Assembly (NCBI RefSeq): GCF_018687785.1
Contig: NZ_LTBL01000001.1
Span: 2,214,867 to 2,278,866 of the forward strand
Length of the DNA stretch: 64,000 bases
Reading direction: 5' to 3'
Source of the DNA: Methanovulcanius yangii
GTDB taxonomy: Archaea > Halobacteriota > Methanomicrobia > Methanomicrobiales > Methanomicrobiaceae
Made by a program: the position numbers and the translations under genes. The notes below the pieces were generated by a model, which was given only the letters and a program-made list of their open reading frames with translations, was not told where the DNA came from and ran no database searches. This document shows positions 55,943-64,000 of the stretch, in pieces; within the stretch, counting starts at the first letter, position 1; each line of letters opens with the position of its first letter.

Positions 55943-58711
55943 TTATTCGGTGCAGGGGATGTCCTCCGGTGAAATCCTGTGTATGATCCCGTTTCCTCCG
56001 TCCATCTCCACCCACTGGCCGTCTTCAAACCGCTCAGTCGCCCGGGTGACCCCCACGATGCAGGGAATGCCATACTCCCGAGCGATGATCGACCCGTGCT
56101 GGAGGAGCCCCCCCACCTCAAGGATGACCCCGCCGGCTGTCAGGAAGAGGGGTGTCCACCCCGGGTCCGAGGCGCTGATGACGAGAATATCCCCCGGAAA
56201 AACCTCTTTTTCAGTCGGATGGTGAAGCACCCTGACCGGACCGCGGGCGGTTCCGTCGGAGACGCCGTATCCGGAAATCTCTGCCCCGTTATCCTCCCCA
56301 TCCGTGTTGGGGCGGATGATCCGCCCCGAGGAGTCGATGACCGGTGGGTACCGGCTGACCCGGTTCATCCTGCCGAAGCGTGTCCGGTTTGCGGCAACGG
56401 CGGGCTGCATCCGGACCCCGGGATTGTCGAGTGCGGCCTGGATATCTGCAATGGAGAGGCAGAAGACCTCATTTGCATGCCCGATCTGGTTCCTGGATGC
56501 GAGAATCTCTCCCGCGGCAAGGGCACGCCTGCGCACCCTTGCGGTGACCATGACGAGGTAATATTTATGATCTTCACGGGTGCCCCCGAAGATGTCGAGC
56601 AGGGTCTCCATCCGAACGAAGAGACGTTCCTGCAGCCTGCCTTTTTTCCTGCTGTAGTCACGCAGGAGGCGGCACGCCTCCTCACGGCGGCGGCGCTCGT
56701 TCTCAAACCGCTCCGCGGGTCCCTGCCCCCTGAGATCTGCCTCTCTGTAGGTTCGTATCTGGGAAAGGGCAAGGAGCGGGTCGTTGGCGTACCCCGGTGA
56801 TGCAGGATCGATCTCCCGCGGTCCCCGGAACCCGTATTCTTCCATGAAGTCCGTCCATTCCTTCATGAACTCCTCGGGCATCTCTCCCTGACGAATCCGC
56901 TCCGCAAGCATGGTGACGTCGTCGTCGATTTCGCCCCCTGCAAGAAGGGAGAGGCGTGACAGGGAGAGCGCCATCCCTGTCGTCCGGTTATTCGGGAGGG
57001 CACGGTCAACCCTGTCGGCAAGCGCCCGGATGTCATCGGGTGCTCCGGCAAACATCCTGCGGACCGTCATGCGGGCGCACTCGGAGTTGATCAGGGTTGC
57101 ACCGGTCTTCTCCTTCACCCACCAGACGATCAGCCGCCCGGCCTTCTCACAGTACTCACTGAACGGGAGATCCTGCAACTCGAGTTCATCGAGTGACGCA
57201 AGGAACTCAGCCTCCGATCTCCTGCACTCACGGGATACCGCCTCAGGGGAGAGAAATCCCCGTCCCGCATGGAGAAGGAGGTCGCGGGACTGCCAGAGGG
57301 AGGCCGCCGTCATGCCCCGGAGAAGAGCCGGACGGACGGGATTTTTCCATGCTGCGGGGTCGCAGTCCCGTATGATCGCTGCGGAGGAGGTGTCCAGTCC
57401 CCCAAACAGAAGGTCGATCATGCGTGGATGCATGATCCACAGGAGATTGGAGATGTTAAGGTACATCCGTCCCTCCGTCACCTGGGCAATGCCGCAGATT
57501 GCATCCCGGCCCGCACAGGAGTTGCCGGTGAGCGACTCTACCGTACAACCCAGAATCCCGTCCATCCATGAAGACCCGAGCGGCGAGAGGGCGCCCTGCA
57601 TCCCGTGTTCGACGAGTGTCAGGTCAAGGTACATCCGTACCGGCTCCCCTCCGCCGCCGGTCCTCAGGGCTTCCGGCAGCGGCACCATGGTGGTGATGGG
57701 GCGGGCTTGGAGGATCATCAAATTGCCGTCCTTTCCTGCCCATTCGACATCGACGGCATCACCGAATACCTCTTCCGCCTTCAGGACGAGGTCACGCAGA
57801 ACGAAGGGGTCGTATCCATCCAGGCAGAACCGTTCGCTGTGGTAACCGTGACATTCCCTCACTCCGCCGCCGGGACGGGCGAAGCAGGCGATCTCCTTCG
57901 CCCCGGTCTTCCGGTCGACGATCGTTGACCCCTGCCGGGTGAGCACTAGTTCATCGGGTGATGTCCGGCCGGTAACGATTGTCTCCCCCAGTCCCCATCC
58001 GGCATTGATAACGATCTCCTCCCTGCTGTTGGTGACCGGGTTTGCGGAGAACGCGATGCCGGAGATATCGGCGGGAACCAGTTTCTGGACGATGACCGCC
58101 ATTGCCGGAGGGCCCGGGTCGCGTCGGTGGGCCCTGTGGTAGGAGAGGACCCGGCCCTCAAATGAAGAGGCAAAGACCCTGCGAATCGCATCCTCGAGCC
58201 CGTTCGTCGTCACCCCGATCTCGGTCCGGTAGATGCCCGCAAACGATGCCTCCTGCTCGTCCTCCGCGGGTGACGACGATCGTACCGCCCAGATGCCGGG
58301 ATCGGTGCCAAGGCGCCGGAGTGCAGACGCCAGCACCTCTCCCTGAAGTGGAGAAAACGCAAGGCCTGTGCAGTGATCCTGCAGTGCCTTCACACCGGAT
58401 TCCGCGATCGGGGTGCCGGATGCCGCCATGGAGCGCCAGACCTCCGTTGCCATCACCGATGCGGACCATGACGCAAAGAACGCGGTGGTGAGAACACACC
58501 CCGGGGGGACGGGAAGCCCTGCCCTGCACAGCTCCAGGAGGGAGAATGCCTTTCCACCAACCTCTTCGATGGCGGCCGACCCCTCGTCACCCGGAAACAG
58601 AATCGAGCATCTGGACGAATGTACCCGTGGTTTTCCCGTCGGGAAGTCTACGGGGTGATGGGGTTCCTGTTCCTGCGCTCCGGACGAATCCGCCGCAGGC
58701 GTGTGCTCCAT
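55943..58711 (-). CDS. rifampin-phosphotransferase-like enzyme, second copy
   Basis: Identical in translation to 37279-40047, with the histidine motif LLQHGSIIAREYGIP intact. Confidence 0.82.
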   Translation of the reverse strand: MEHTPAADSSGAQEQEPHHPVDFPTGKPRVHSSRCSILFPGDEGSAAIEEVGGKAFSLLELCRAGLPVPPGCVLTTAFFASWSASVMATEVWRSMAASGTPIAESGVKALQDHCTGLAFSPLQGEVLASALRRLGTDPGIWAVRSSSPAEDEQEASFAGIYRTEIGVTTNGLEDAIRRVFASSFEGRVLSYHRAHRRDPGPPAMAVIVQKLVPADISGIAFSANPVTNSREEIVINAGWGLGETIVTGRTSPDELVLTRQGSTIVDRKTGAKEIACFARPGGGVRECHGYHSERFCLDGYDPFVLRDLVLKAEEVFGDAVDVEWAGKDGNLMILQARPITTMVPLPEALRTGGGGEPVRMYLDLTLVEHGMQGALSPLGSSWMDGILGCTVESLTGNSCAGRDAICGIAQVTEGRMYLNISNLLWIMHPRMIDLLFGGLDTSSAAIIRDCDPAAWKNPVRPALLRGMTAASLWQSRDLLLHAGRGFLSPEAVSRECRRSEAEFLASLDELELQDLPFSEYCEKAGRLIVWWVKEKTGATLINSECARMTVRRMFAGAPDDIRALADRVDRALPNNRTTGMALSLSRLSLLAGGEIDDDVTMLAERIRQGEMPEEFMKEWTDFMEEYGFRGPREIDPASPGYANDPLLALSQIRTYREADLRGQGPAERFENERRRREEACRLLRDYSRKKGRLQERLFVRMETLLDIFGGTREDHKYYLVMVTARVRRRALAAGEILASRNQIGHANEVFCLSIADIQAALDNPGVRMQPAVAANRTRFGRMNRVSRYPPVIDSSGRIIRPNTDGEDNGAEISGYGVSDGTARGPVRVLHHPTEKEVFPGDILVISASDPGWTPLFLTAGGVILEVGGLLQHGSIIAREYGIPCIVGVTRATERFEDGQWVEMDGGNGIIHRISPEDIPCTE

Positions 58712-58845
58712 AGTACAGAAAATCTCTCTGCCTGATGACTTGAATATGCTGGAACAGGACCCGTCCGATGAGCGGGGGAGGGATGTGGGGATGCACGAAA
58801 CATTAGGGCAATGACATCCGATCCGTATAATATCCAAAAAAATAT

Positions 58846-59667
58846 TCAGATGTATTCGACACTCAGGGGATCTCTCTTCGGCACTCCTTTGCTCCGGAGC
58901 TTGGGTAAACCAAATATCAGTGCGTAATTCGGGAGATAGCCTTTTGGAATATGCAGTTCCTCCTGGATCGGGAGGTATTCCTCCGCTGCCAGCTTGAGAG
59001 TCCCCAGCCAGCATGACCCGACCCCGTAGGCCTTGGCCACGAGTTCGAACCAGGTGAGGGCGATGGCAGCGTCCGTGACGGCAAATGGGTTGTTGGTGGG
59101 TACTGCCGCGAAGATGATATGCGGAGCATTCCGGCAGACGAGGTCGATTCCCTGATCATAGGCCTCTATCATTCCGTTGAAGATGTCGGCATACGGGTGA
59201 TCAGGCTGTTCGCTCATCACTTTTTGCATCCACTCGATGGCAAGGGCGGATATCCTCCGGACCTTTTCGGTGTCCATGATGACAATGTAGTGGACCTTCT
59301 GCCGGTTTGCAGCGGTCGGTGCAAACCGCACGGTCTCCATCACATCGTCAAGGACGCGGGGGTCCACCGGCTTTTTGCGGAATTGCCGGATGGACCGGCG
59401 GGACTGCATGAACTTGCCGAACTGGTCCGGTTTGATGTCCAGGGCCCGGGGATTGAAGTTTGCCGGATAGTCTCCTTTGAAATCTACTTTCAGTGCGTCA
59501 AAAGGACAGAAAACCTCGCAATGACCACATCTCATGCAGCGTTTCTCCTTGTCTTCGGTCACCAGAGGATAGTCGCCCTTCTCCATCGAGATAATGAAGG
59601 CAGGGCAGACATTGACACAGACTCCGCATTTCGTGCAGTCATCCCTGCTTACGGCAATGACACTCAT
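58846..59667 (-). CDS. ferredoxin-nitroreductase, second copy
   Basis: Identical in translation to 40182-41003, with both four-cysteine motifs intact. Confidence 0.88.
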   Translation of the reverse strand: MSVIAVSRDDCTKCGVCVNVCPAFIISMEKGDYPLVTEDKEKRCMRCGHCEVFCPFDALKVDFKGDYPANFNPRALDIKPDQFGKFMQSRRSIRQFRKKPVDPRVLDDVMETVRFAPTAANRQKVHYIVIMDTEKVRRISALAIEWMQKVMSEQPDHPYADIFNGMIEAYDQGIDLVCRNAPHIIFAAVPTNNPFAVTDAAIALTWFELVAKAYGVGSCWLGTLKLAAEEYLPIQEELHIPKGYLPNYALIFGLPKLRSKGVPKRDPLSVEYI

Positions 59668-60000
59668 GGGGGTCATGATGGTGGTGGAGGTGATAAATGC
59701 TCTCCTGTGGGAATCAGTGAATCGGTAAAATGCAGTGTATTTTTGGAGATATTCGTCATTCATGTATGTATTATCAATTTCATCGGATGAAACGAGTGAA
59801 TATCACCTGGATGCCGTATTCGCCATGATATGTGTTCGTTTAGAACAATCGCGATATGAATGTGGGTTTGAATGATCATCCGTGGGTGCCGGCGGACCGT
59901 TGCATCGCCAGGAGGGATGTAGGAATTCCGGTACCGGATAAGAGGCACTGACTTCCGGAGAATCTTTCAAATACCACTGCGATAGCTCATAGTGATTACA
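59668..60000. other. divergent promoter region, second copy
   Basis: Copy of 41004-41336, with the same TATA-like boxes and the TGTTC-N5-GAACA repeat at 59833-59847. No gene is seen. Confidence 0.5.
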
Positions 60001-60807
60001 ATGGATGAAGATCTCAGGGAGTCGATTCGTCAACGGTGCCGTACAATGGACATCCCGCTCGTGGGAATCGCCGGTGTGAAGCGGTGGGAGCATCCGCCCT
60101 TTACCCCATGGATGCCGGAGGCATTCTATCCGCAGTCCATCTTTCCTGAGGCCAGGTCGGTGATCGTAATCGGCCTTCCGGTCGACCTTCCTGTCCTTGA
60201 GACTGCACCCTCCATCTATTATCACGAGCTCTACACCACTGTCAATACCCTCCTGGACCAGTATACCTATCGGCTCGCCTCGTACCTGAATGGAGAGGGG
60301 TATCCGTCGGTCTTCGTCCCCCGCGACGGCTACGGGAGCATCGATGTCCTGCTCGAAAACCCCGTTGCCTTCTTTTCTCACCGGCATGCCGCGTACATGG
60401 CCGGTCTGGGAACGTTCGGCGTAAATAACATGCTTCTGACCCCGGAATACGGGCCACGGGTCAGGTTCGGTTCGGTACTTACAACCGCCGAACTGCCCGA
60501 GGACCCGGTCATGGAAGAGGAACTCTGTACCAGATGTATGGAGTGCGTGCTTCGCTGTCCCGCGGGCGCACTGGAGGAAGGTGAATATCCCGCCGTCCTG
60601 ACTGACAAGAAGGCATGCGCAGAGAACAGTGAACGCCTCCACCGCAAGCGCATCGCCCCCTGCGGTATCTGCCTGAAAGTCTGTCCTGTTGGCCGGGATC
60701 GGGTGCATTTCCGTCGTGAGGATATCGGCATGTACGCGGATAAGGAGCATTTCCCTGCCCATCACCGTGCCTGGAAGCATGTCCGGTCATACGGGGGGAA
60801 AAAGTGA
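60001..60807 (+). CDS. QueG-like iron-sulfur reductase, second copy
   Basis: Identical in translation to 41337-42143, with both [4Fe-4S] motifs intact. Confidence 0.8.
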   Translation: MDEDLRESIRQRCRTMDIPLVGIAGVKRWEHPPFTPWMPEAFYPQSIFPEARSVIVIGLPVDLPVLETAPSIYYHELYTTVNTLLDQYTYRLASYLNGEGYPSVFVPRDGYGSIDVLLENPVAFFSHRHAAYMAGLGTFGVNNMLLTPEYGPRVRFGSVLTTAELPEDPVMEEELCTRCMECVLRCPAGALEEGEYPAVLTDKKACAENSERLHRKRIAPCGICLKVCPVGRDRVHFRREDIGMYADKEHFPAHHRAWKHVRSYGGKK

Positions 60808-60908
60808 TTTTGGCGGGGAAGGCCCTCCCCTTCCCCCTCCCCTTCCTCAGTGGGAATGTCTCCTCTTTCGGTCGCGGCAGAGGGGTGGTGAATTTCCGTG
60901 AACCGGGG

Positions 60909-61469
60909 CTACCTGCCCGCCGGCGTATGCTCCTTCACGAGCCGCATCAGCTCCGTGAATAACCGGTCCCTCACATCCTGAACGACGAGTGCCTCGTCCA
61001 GGGTCAAAAGACAGCTATCCTGTGTCTGATAGCGTGACGGGGAAACCTGAATGGCATAGGTGTTGGGAGTCTGATCCCAGAACCAGTCGGCACTCCCGAA
61101 CTGGATATACTCCGGGTCGTTCCTTGCGATCACACGGAGATCCTCGCAGAGAAGATGGCCCCGGCGGCTGTTTTCGATGCAGAATGCCACGTAGGCGATA
61201 CGGTAGGTTACCCTTCTGACCTGGGTTGCGCCGGGTTGCAGCCGTCTGATAGTGTGGATGTCCTGCGTTCCTGCATGGACAAAATGGCCGTAGCAGCTCT
61301 GGAGTGTGTAGCAGGAGGGCACCCGTGAGAAGGCCCGTATGAGGGGCAGCAGCGGAGGGTCGATCTCCCCGTTCCTGATGACTGATGTGAGATCCTCCAG
61401 AGCCTTCTCGCGGCCCGTGTCGAATCCTGCGAAGGTGATCATGGGGCGGGGAGGGGTGAACGTCTCCAT
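60909..61469 (-). CDS. possibly TYW3-like protein, second copy
   Basis: Identical in translation to 42245-42805. A G lost at 61510-61515, upstream of the ATG, removes the N-terminal extension open in the first copy, which shows that the extension is not needed. Confidence 0.6.
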   Translation of the reverse strand: METFTPPRPMITFAGFDTGREKALEDLTSVIRNGEIDPPLLPLIRAFSRVPSCYTLQSCYGHFVHAGTQDIHTIRRLQPGATQVRRVTYRIAYVAFCIENSRRGHLLCEDLRVIARNDPEYIQFGSADWFWDQTPNTYAIQVSPSRYQTQDSCLLTLDEALVVQDVRDRLFTELMRLVKEHTPAGR

Positions 61470-61655
61470 AGGGGGGACAATGATTCTTCTCCGTATAAAG
61501 GAGTATGGTGGGGGGTTCGGAGATGCAGGGACGGGAGAACCGGCAACGCGATGCCTCCCGAAAGGGTCTGCTCTGCTTCATCGGCATCGTATGTCCTTCA
61601 TCTCCCCGGGGAGGGCGGGTGGTATGGAGAAGGGGGCCCTGATGGCATCTGGTGC

Positions 61656-62512
61656 TCAGTCCGACGGCGGCGACTCCCTCTTTCTCCACCAGATCTTCAC
61701 ATGATGAGAGTGTCCGGGGATGGTGTATGTGGTGCCGTCACTTCCCATATGGGCCAGAATATACTGTCGGAGCACGTCCTTCTGGGCCGTGGTGGCTGCA
61801 AGGACCTGGGGGCAAAGTACTCCACGGCTGCCTCGGAGGTCGGGAAGACATAGGTGTGGGGGAAGGGTACGGATTCGACACTGGGGTAAATCCCCATGCT
61901 ATAGAGCAGGTTGTATATGATGTCGCATTTCGGCGGGCTGGCAAATTCCCTGCCGTGGAGTGCCGGCCACAGGGCACATGACATCATCTCCCAGGGGGTC
62001 AGGCCCGCAAACCAATAGATGGCGAGATAGTCTGACGAGGCTGCAATCATCGTCCCGATGGCATCTTTGATATCCGGCACGTTCAGGGAGTTTCTGGCAA
62101 AGACGATGTCATATGGCCCATCCAGATCGGCGGAAACATCCACATCCTCCCAGAGTTTCTGCAGGGTGTCGACGTTTGACACACTTTCGGTCGCTAGGTT
62201 CTCCCGGAGTACGGTATACATCCCCCCCGATGGTTCGACGGCGGTGACGTGAGCGACCTTCCGGGCAAGCGGGATGGTAATTGACCCCGGTCCTGCCCCG
62301 ATGTCCAGCACGCGGGCAGTGGGGGCCAGAGGAAGGCCGGCGAGAACGGGGTCGACACGGGCATTACGATGCTCCAGTGATTTCCGGTAATAATCACGTG
62401 CCGCATCCTCGTTGTCCCAGTAGGCAGCCCCTGTCTGTTCCATGCTGGCATCGCGGTACCTGTTCCACTGCCGCTTCCATTTTGTATTCCAGTCTGTCGC
62501 ATTCAAAGTCAT
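61656..62512 (-). pseudogene. SAM methyltransferase, second copy, frameshifted
   Basis: Same gene as 42993-43850 but with five instead of six G at 61808-61812. Translation from 62512 follows the intact protein to YFAP and then enters another frame, changing the last 45 or so residues. The motif I region is untouched. The change is either a recent mutation or a homopolymer sequencing error. Confidence 0.85.
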
Positions 62513-62800
62513 CTCTTCTCCAAATATCCCATCTCAGAGTATTTCCTCCCGCACCGGCTGACAGCTGCAGGCAGATGCGGATGGCCCGGCAAAACCTGCC
62601 GTGCACAGCGTACATGGCAGAATGGAGTGTTCGGACAGATAAATGTGGCAGACCCTTCCCGGTGCGACACCGGCAAGCAGTCACCGGCGATGCATCCCCA
62701 TGGGGGCTGAGAAGATGTCCGGGGGCCGGGAGGGTGAATACCGCCTCTTCCGGCATTCTTTTGCCATTCGTCCTGCAAATGAATACAGGACTGATGAGGT

Positions 62801-63972
62801 TTGATAGTACTGGATGAACCCTATGTATCCCGGTATCTTGTGGACACCATAGTGACGATGGACCTTCCTGTTCTCAGAAATGCAACATCAGTGAGAATGA
62901 ACACGGACGGACGGATGCGCCTCGTCGACGGAGCTGAAGTAGTGCGGTGCGTACACGAGGGCGATTGCCGGATGTATACCAACTCGGAGCATGCGATAGG
63001 ATGGATTGCGGAGCATCTGGGCGAAACGGACCTTGCGAAAACCATCGCCCTCTTCAAGGACAAGGCAGCATTTCGAAAACTCATCTCCGGCCTGTATCCT
63101 ACGTTTTTCTTCCGGTCGGTCCCCTTCGGAGAACTGGATATGCTTGATGTTGCGCTCCTCCCGAAACCGTTTGTCATCAAACCGGCGGTTGGCTTCTTCA
63201 GTGCGGGTGTGCATGTCGTCCGCACGGACGAGGAATGGACGGACGTCCTTGACGCCATAAAGACGGGTATGGAAGATATCGCTGCAGGCTATCCGCCGGA
63301 AGTCTGTGACGCCGGGACCTTCATCATCGAAGAGTATATCGAAGGAACGGAACTTGCGGTGGATGCGTATTTTAATGCGCAGGGTGAACCGGTGGTACTC
63401 AATATTCTTGCCCATCTCTTCTCCTCAGTTGATGATGTCGACGACCGGGTCTATCTGACCTCAAGGAAGATTGTTGCGGAGCAGCTTGCGCCGGTAACCC
63501 ACCTTCTCCGGCGGATTCAGGCACTGATGGGAATCACAAATTTTCCCCTGCATATTGAATTGCGGGTGAATGATGACGGAAAGGTCGTTCCCATCGAGGT
63601 GAACCCCCTCCGCTTTGCCGGGTGGTGCACGACGGACATTGCGGAATATGCCTGGGGCATTAATGTCTACAGGTTCTATTTCGAAGGGATGGTGCCCGAC
63701 TGGGATCGGTTGCTGCAGGAAGTGGGTGATGATGTGTATGCCCTCTTGGTGGTGCAGCCGCCTGCGGGCACGGTCCCGGAGACGATTGCCGGGTTTGATT
63801 ACGAAACCTTTGTCGCAGGGTTTTCCGAACCGCTTGAATTGCGTCCGGTAGAGTATCCCCGGTATCCGGTCTTTGGATTTTTATTCACACGGATGAAAGG
63901 AGGAGTCTCTCCGAGGCGGAGGCCTATCTGCGCTCCGATATGCAGGATGTCATCCGCTTCAGGGAGAGGTGA
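62801..63972 (+). pseudogene. ATP-grasp ligase, second copy, frameshifted near the end
   Basis: Same gene as 44140-45312 but with one C missing at 63907 (GAGTCTCTCC in place of GAGTCCTCTCC). All ATP-grasp motifs precede the change, so only the last 20 or so residues differ. Its upstream structured element (62652-62733) also lost one G at 62721-62725. Confidence 0.85.
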
Positions 63973-64000
63973 TCCTCAGGAAGGAAGAGTGGGAGCGGCG

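Larger units (their letters stand above)
47957..64000 (+). repeat. right copy of the 18.66-kb direct repeat (runs to window end)
   Basis: Matches 29293-45340. The join at 47957 is within ACCGATAC, shared by kamA (codons of THRY) and the SLOG/SLATT-like gene. Differences from the left copy that I can see are four one-base losses: G run 61510-61515, G run 61808-61812, G run 62721-62725 and C at 63907. I did not find substitutions, but a full base-by-base check was not possible by eye. Confidence 0.97.

Overview
The window reads as a chromosome segment of a methanogenic euryarchaeon, most likely of the order Methanomicrobiales. This is inferred from the mix of genes: an archaeal mevalonate cluster, archaeal aIF-1A, an MsvR-like V4R regulator, DUF2769, archaeal pilin-like proteins, a tungsten-type aldehyde oxidoreductase and the start of lysine 2,3-aminomutase. 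No mcr, rRNA or tRNA gene is present to fix the taxon. GC content is moderately high, with AT-rich promoters and T-run terminators.

Layout. 1-5.5 kb: HMG-CoA synthase, thiolase and DUF35 operon, Trm5 on the other strand, and HMG-CoA reductase. 5.5-7.4 kb: RimI and a DUF1015 protein. 7.6-11.6 kb: an operon of a lipoprotein and five pilin-like secreted proteins. 11.6-19.5 kb: aIF-1A and a four-gene operon of large surface proteins (-). 19.7-26.4 kb: two PCMT paralogues, DUF2769, an ATP10/thioredoxin-like protein, an HTH-V4R regulator, a PAS histidine kinase and a DEAD-box helicase. 26.4-29.5 kb: a long leader, a SpeD-like decarboxylase, and a membrane protein with a SLOG-like domain followed by SLATT-like membrane helices. 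29.7-45.3 kb: an accessory metabolic region with a MoaD-like protein and AOR; a methyltransferase/ATP-grasp fusion; a membrane protein; a CrtC-like/polyprenyl synthase fusion; a rifampin-phosphotransferase-like enzyme; a ferredoxin-nitroreductase; a QueG-like Fe-S protein; a TYW3-like protein; a methyltransferase; and a second ATP-grasp protein. 45.4-47.9 kb: a split permease, a rubrerythrin-like protein and the 5' part of kamA.

The dominant structural event is a direct duplication. Sequence from 29293 recurs from 47957 to the window end at a constant spacing of 18,664 bases. The junction is an 8-base microhomology between kamA and the SLOG/SLATT-like gene. The arrangement is that of a tandem duplication of an 18.66-kb unit, or of an assembly misjoin imitating one. 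The second copy looks identical until about 61.5 kb and then has four one-base deletions in homopolymers, two of which break genes.

The most unusual content is in the duplicated region. A lipocalin-like isoprenoid-modifying (CrtC/AttH) domain is fused to a trans-polyprenyl synthase, next to an RPH-like phosphotransferase, an AOR and two amino-acid-ligase-like ATP-grasp enzymes, one fused to a methyltransferase. This suggests a specialised isoprenoid or peptide-like metabolite pathway; that reading is inference.
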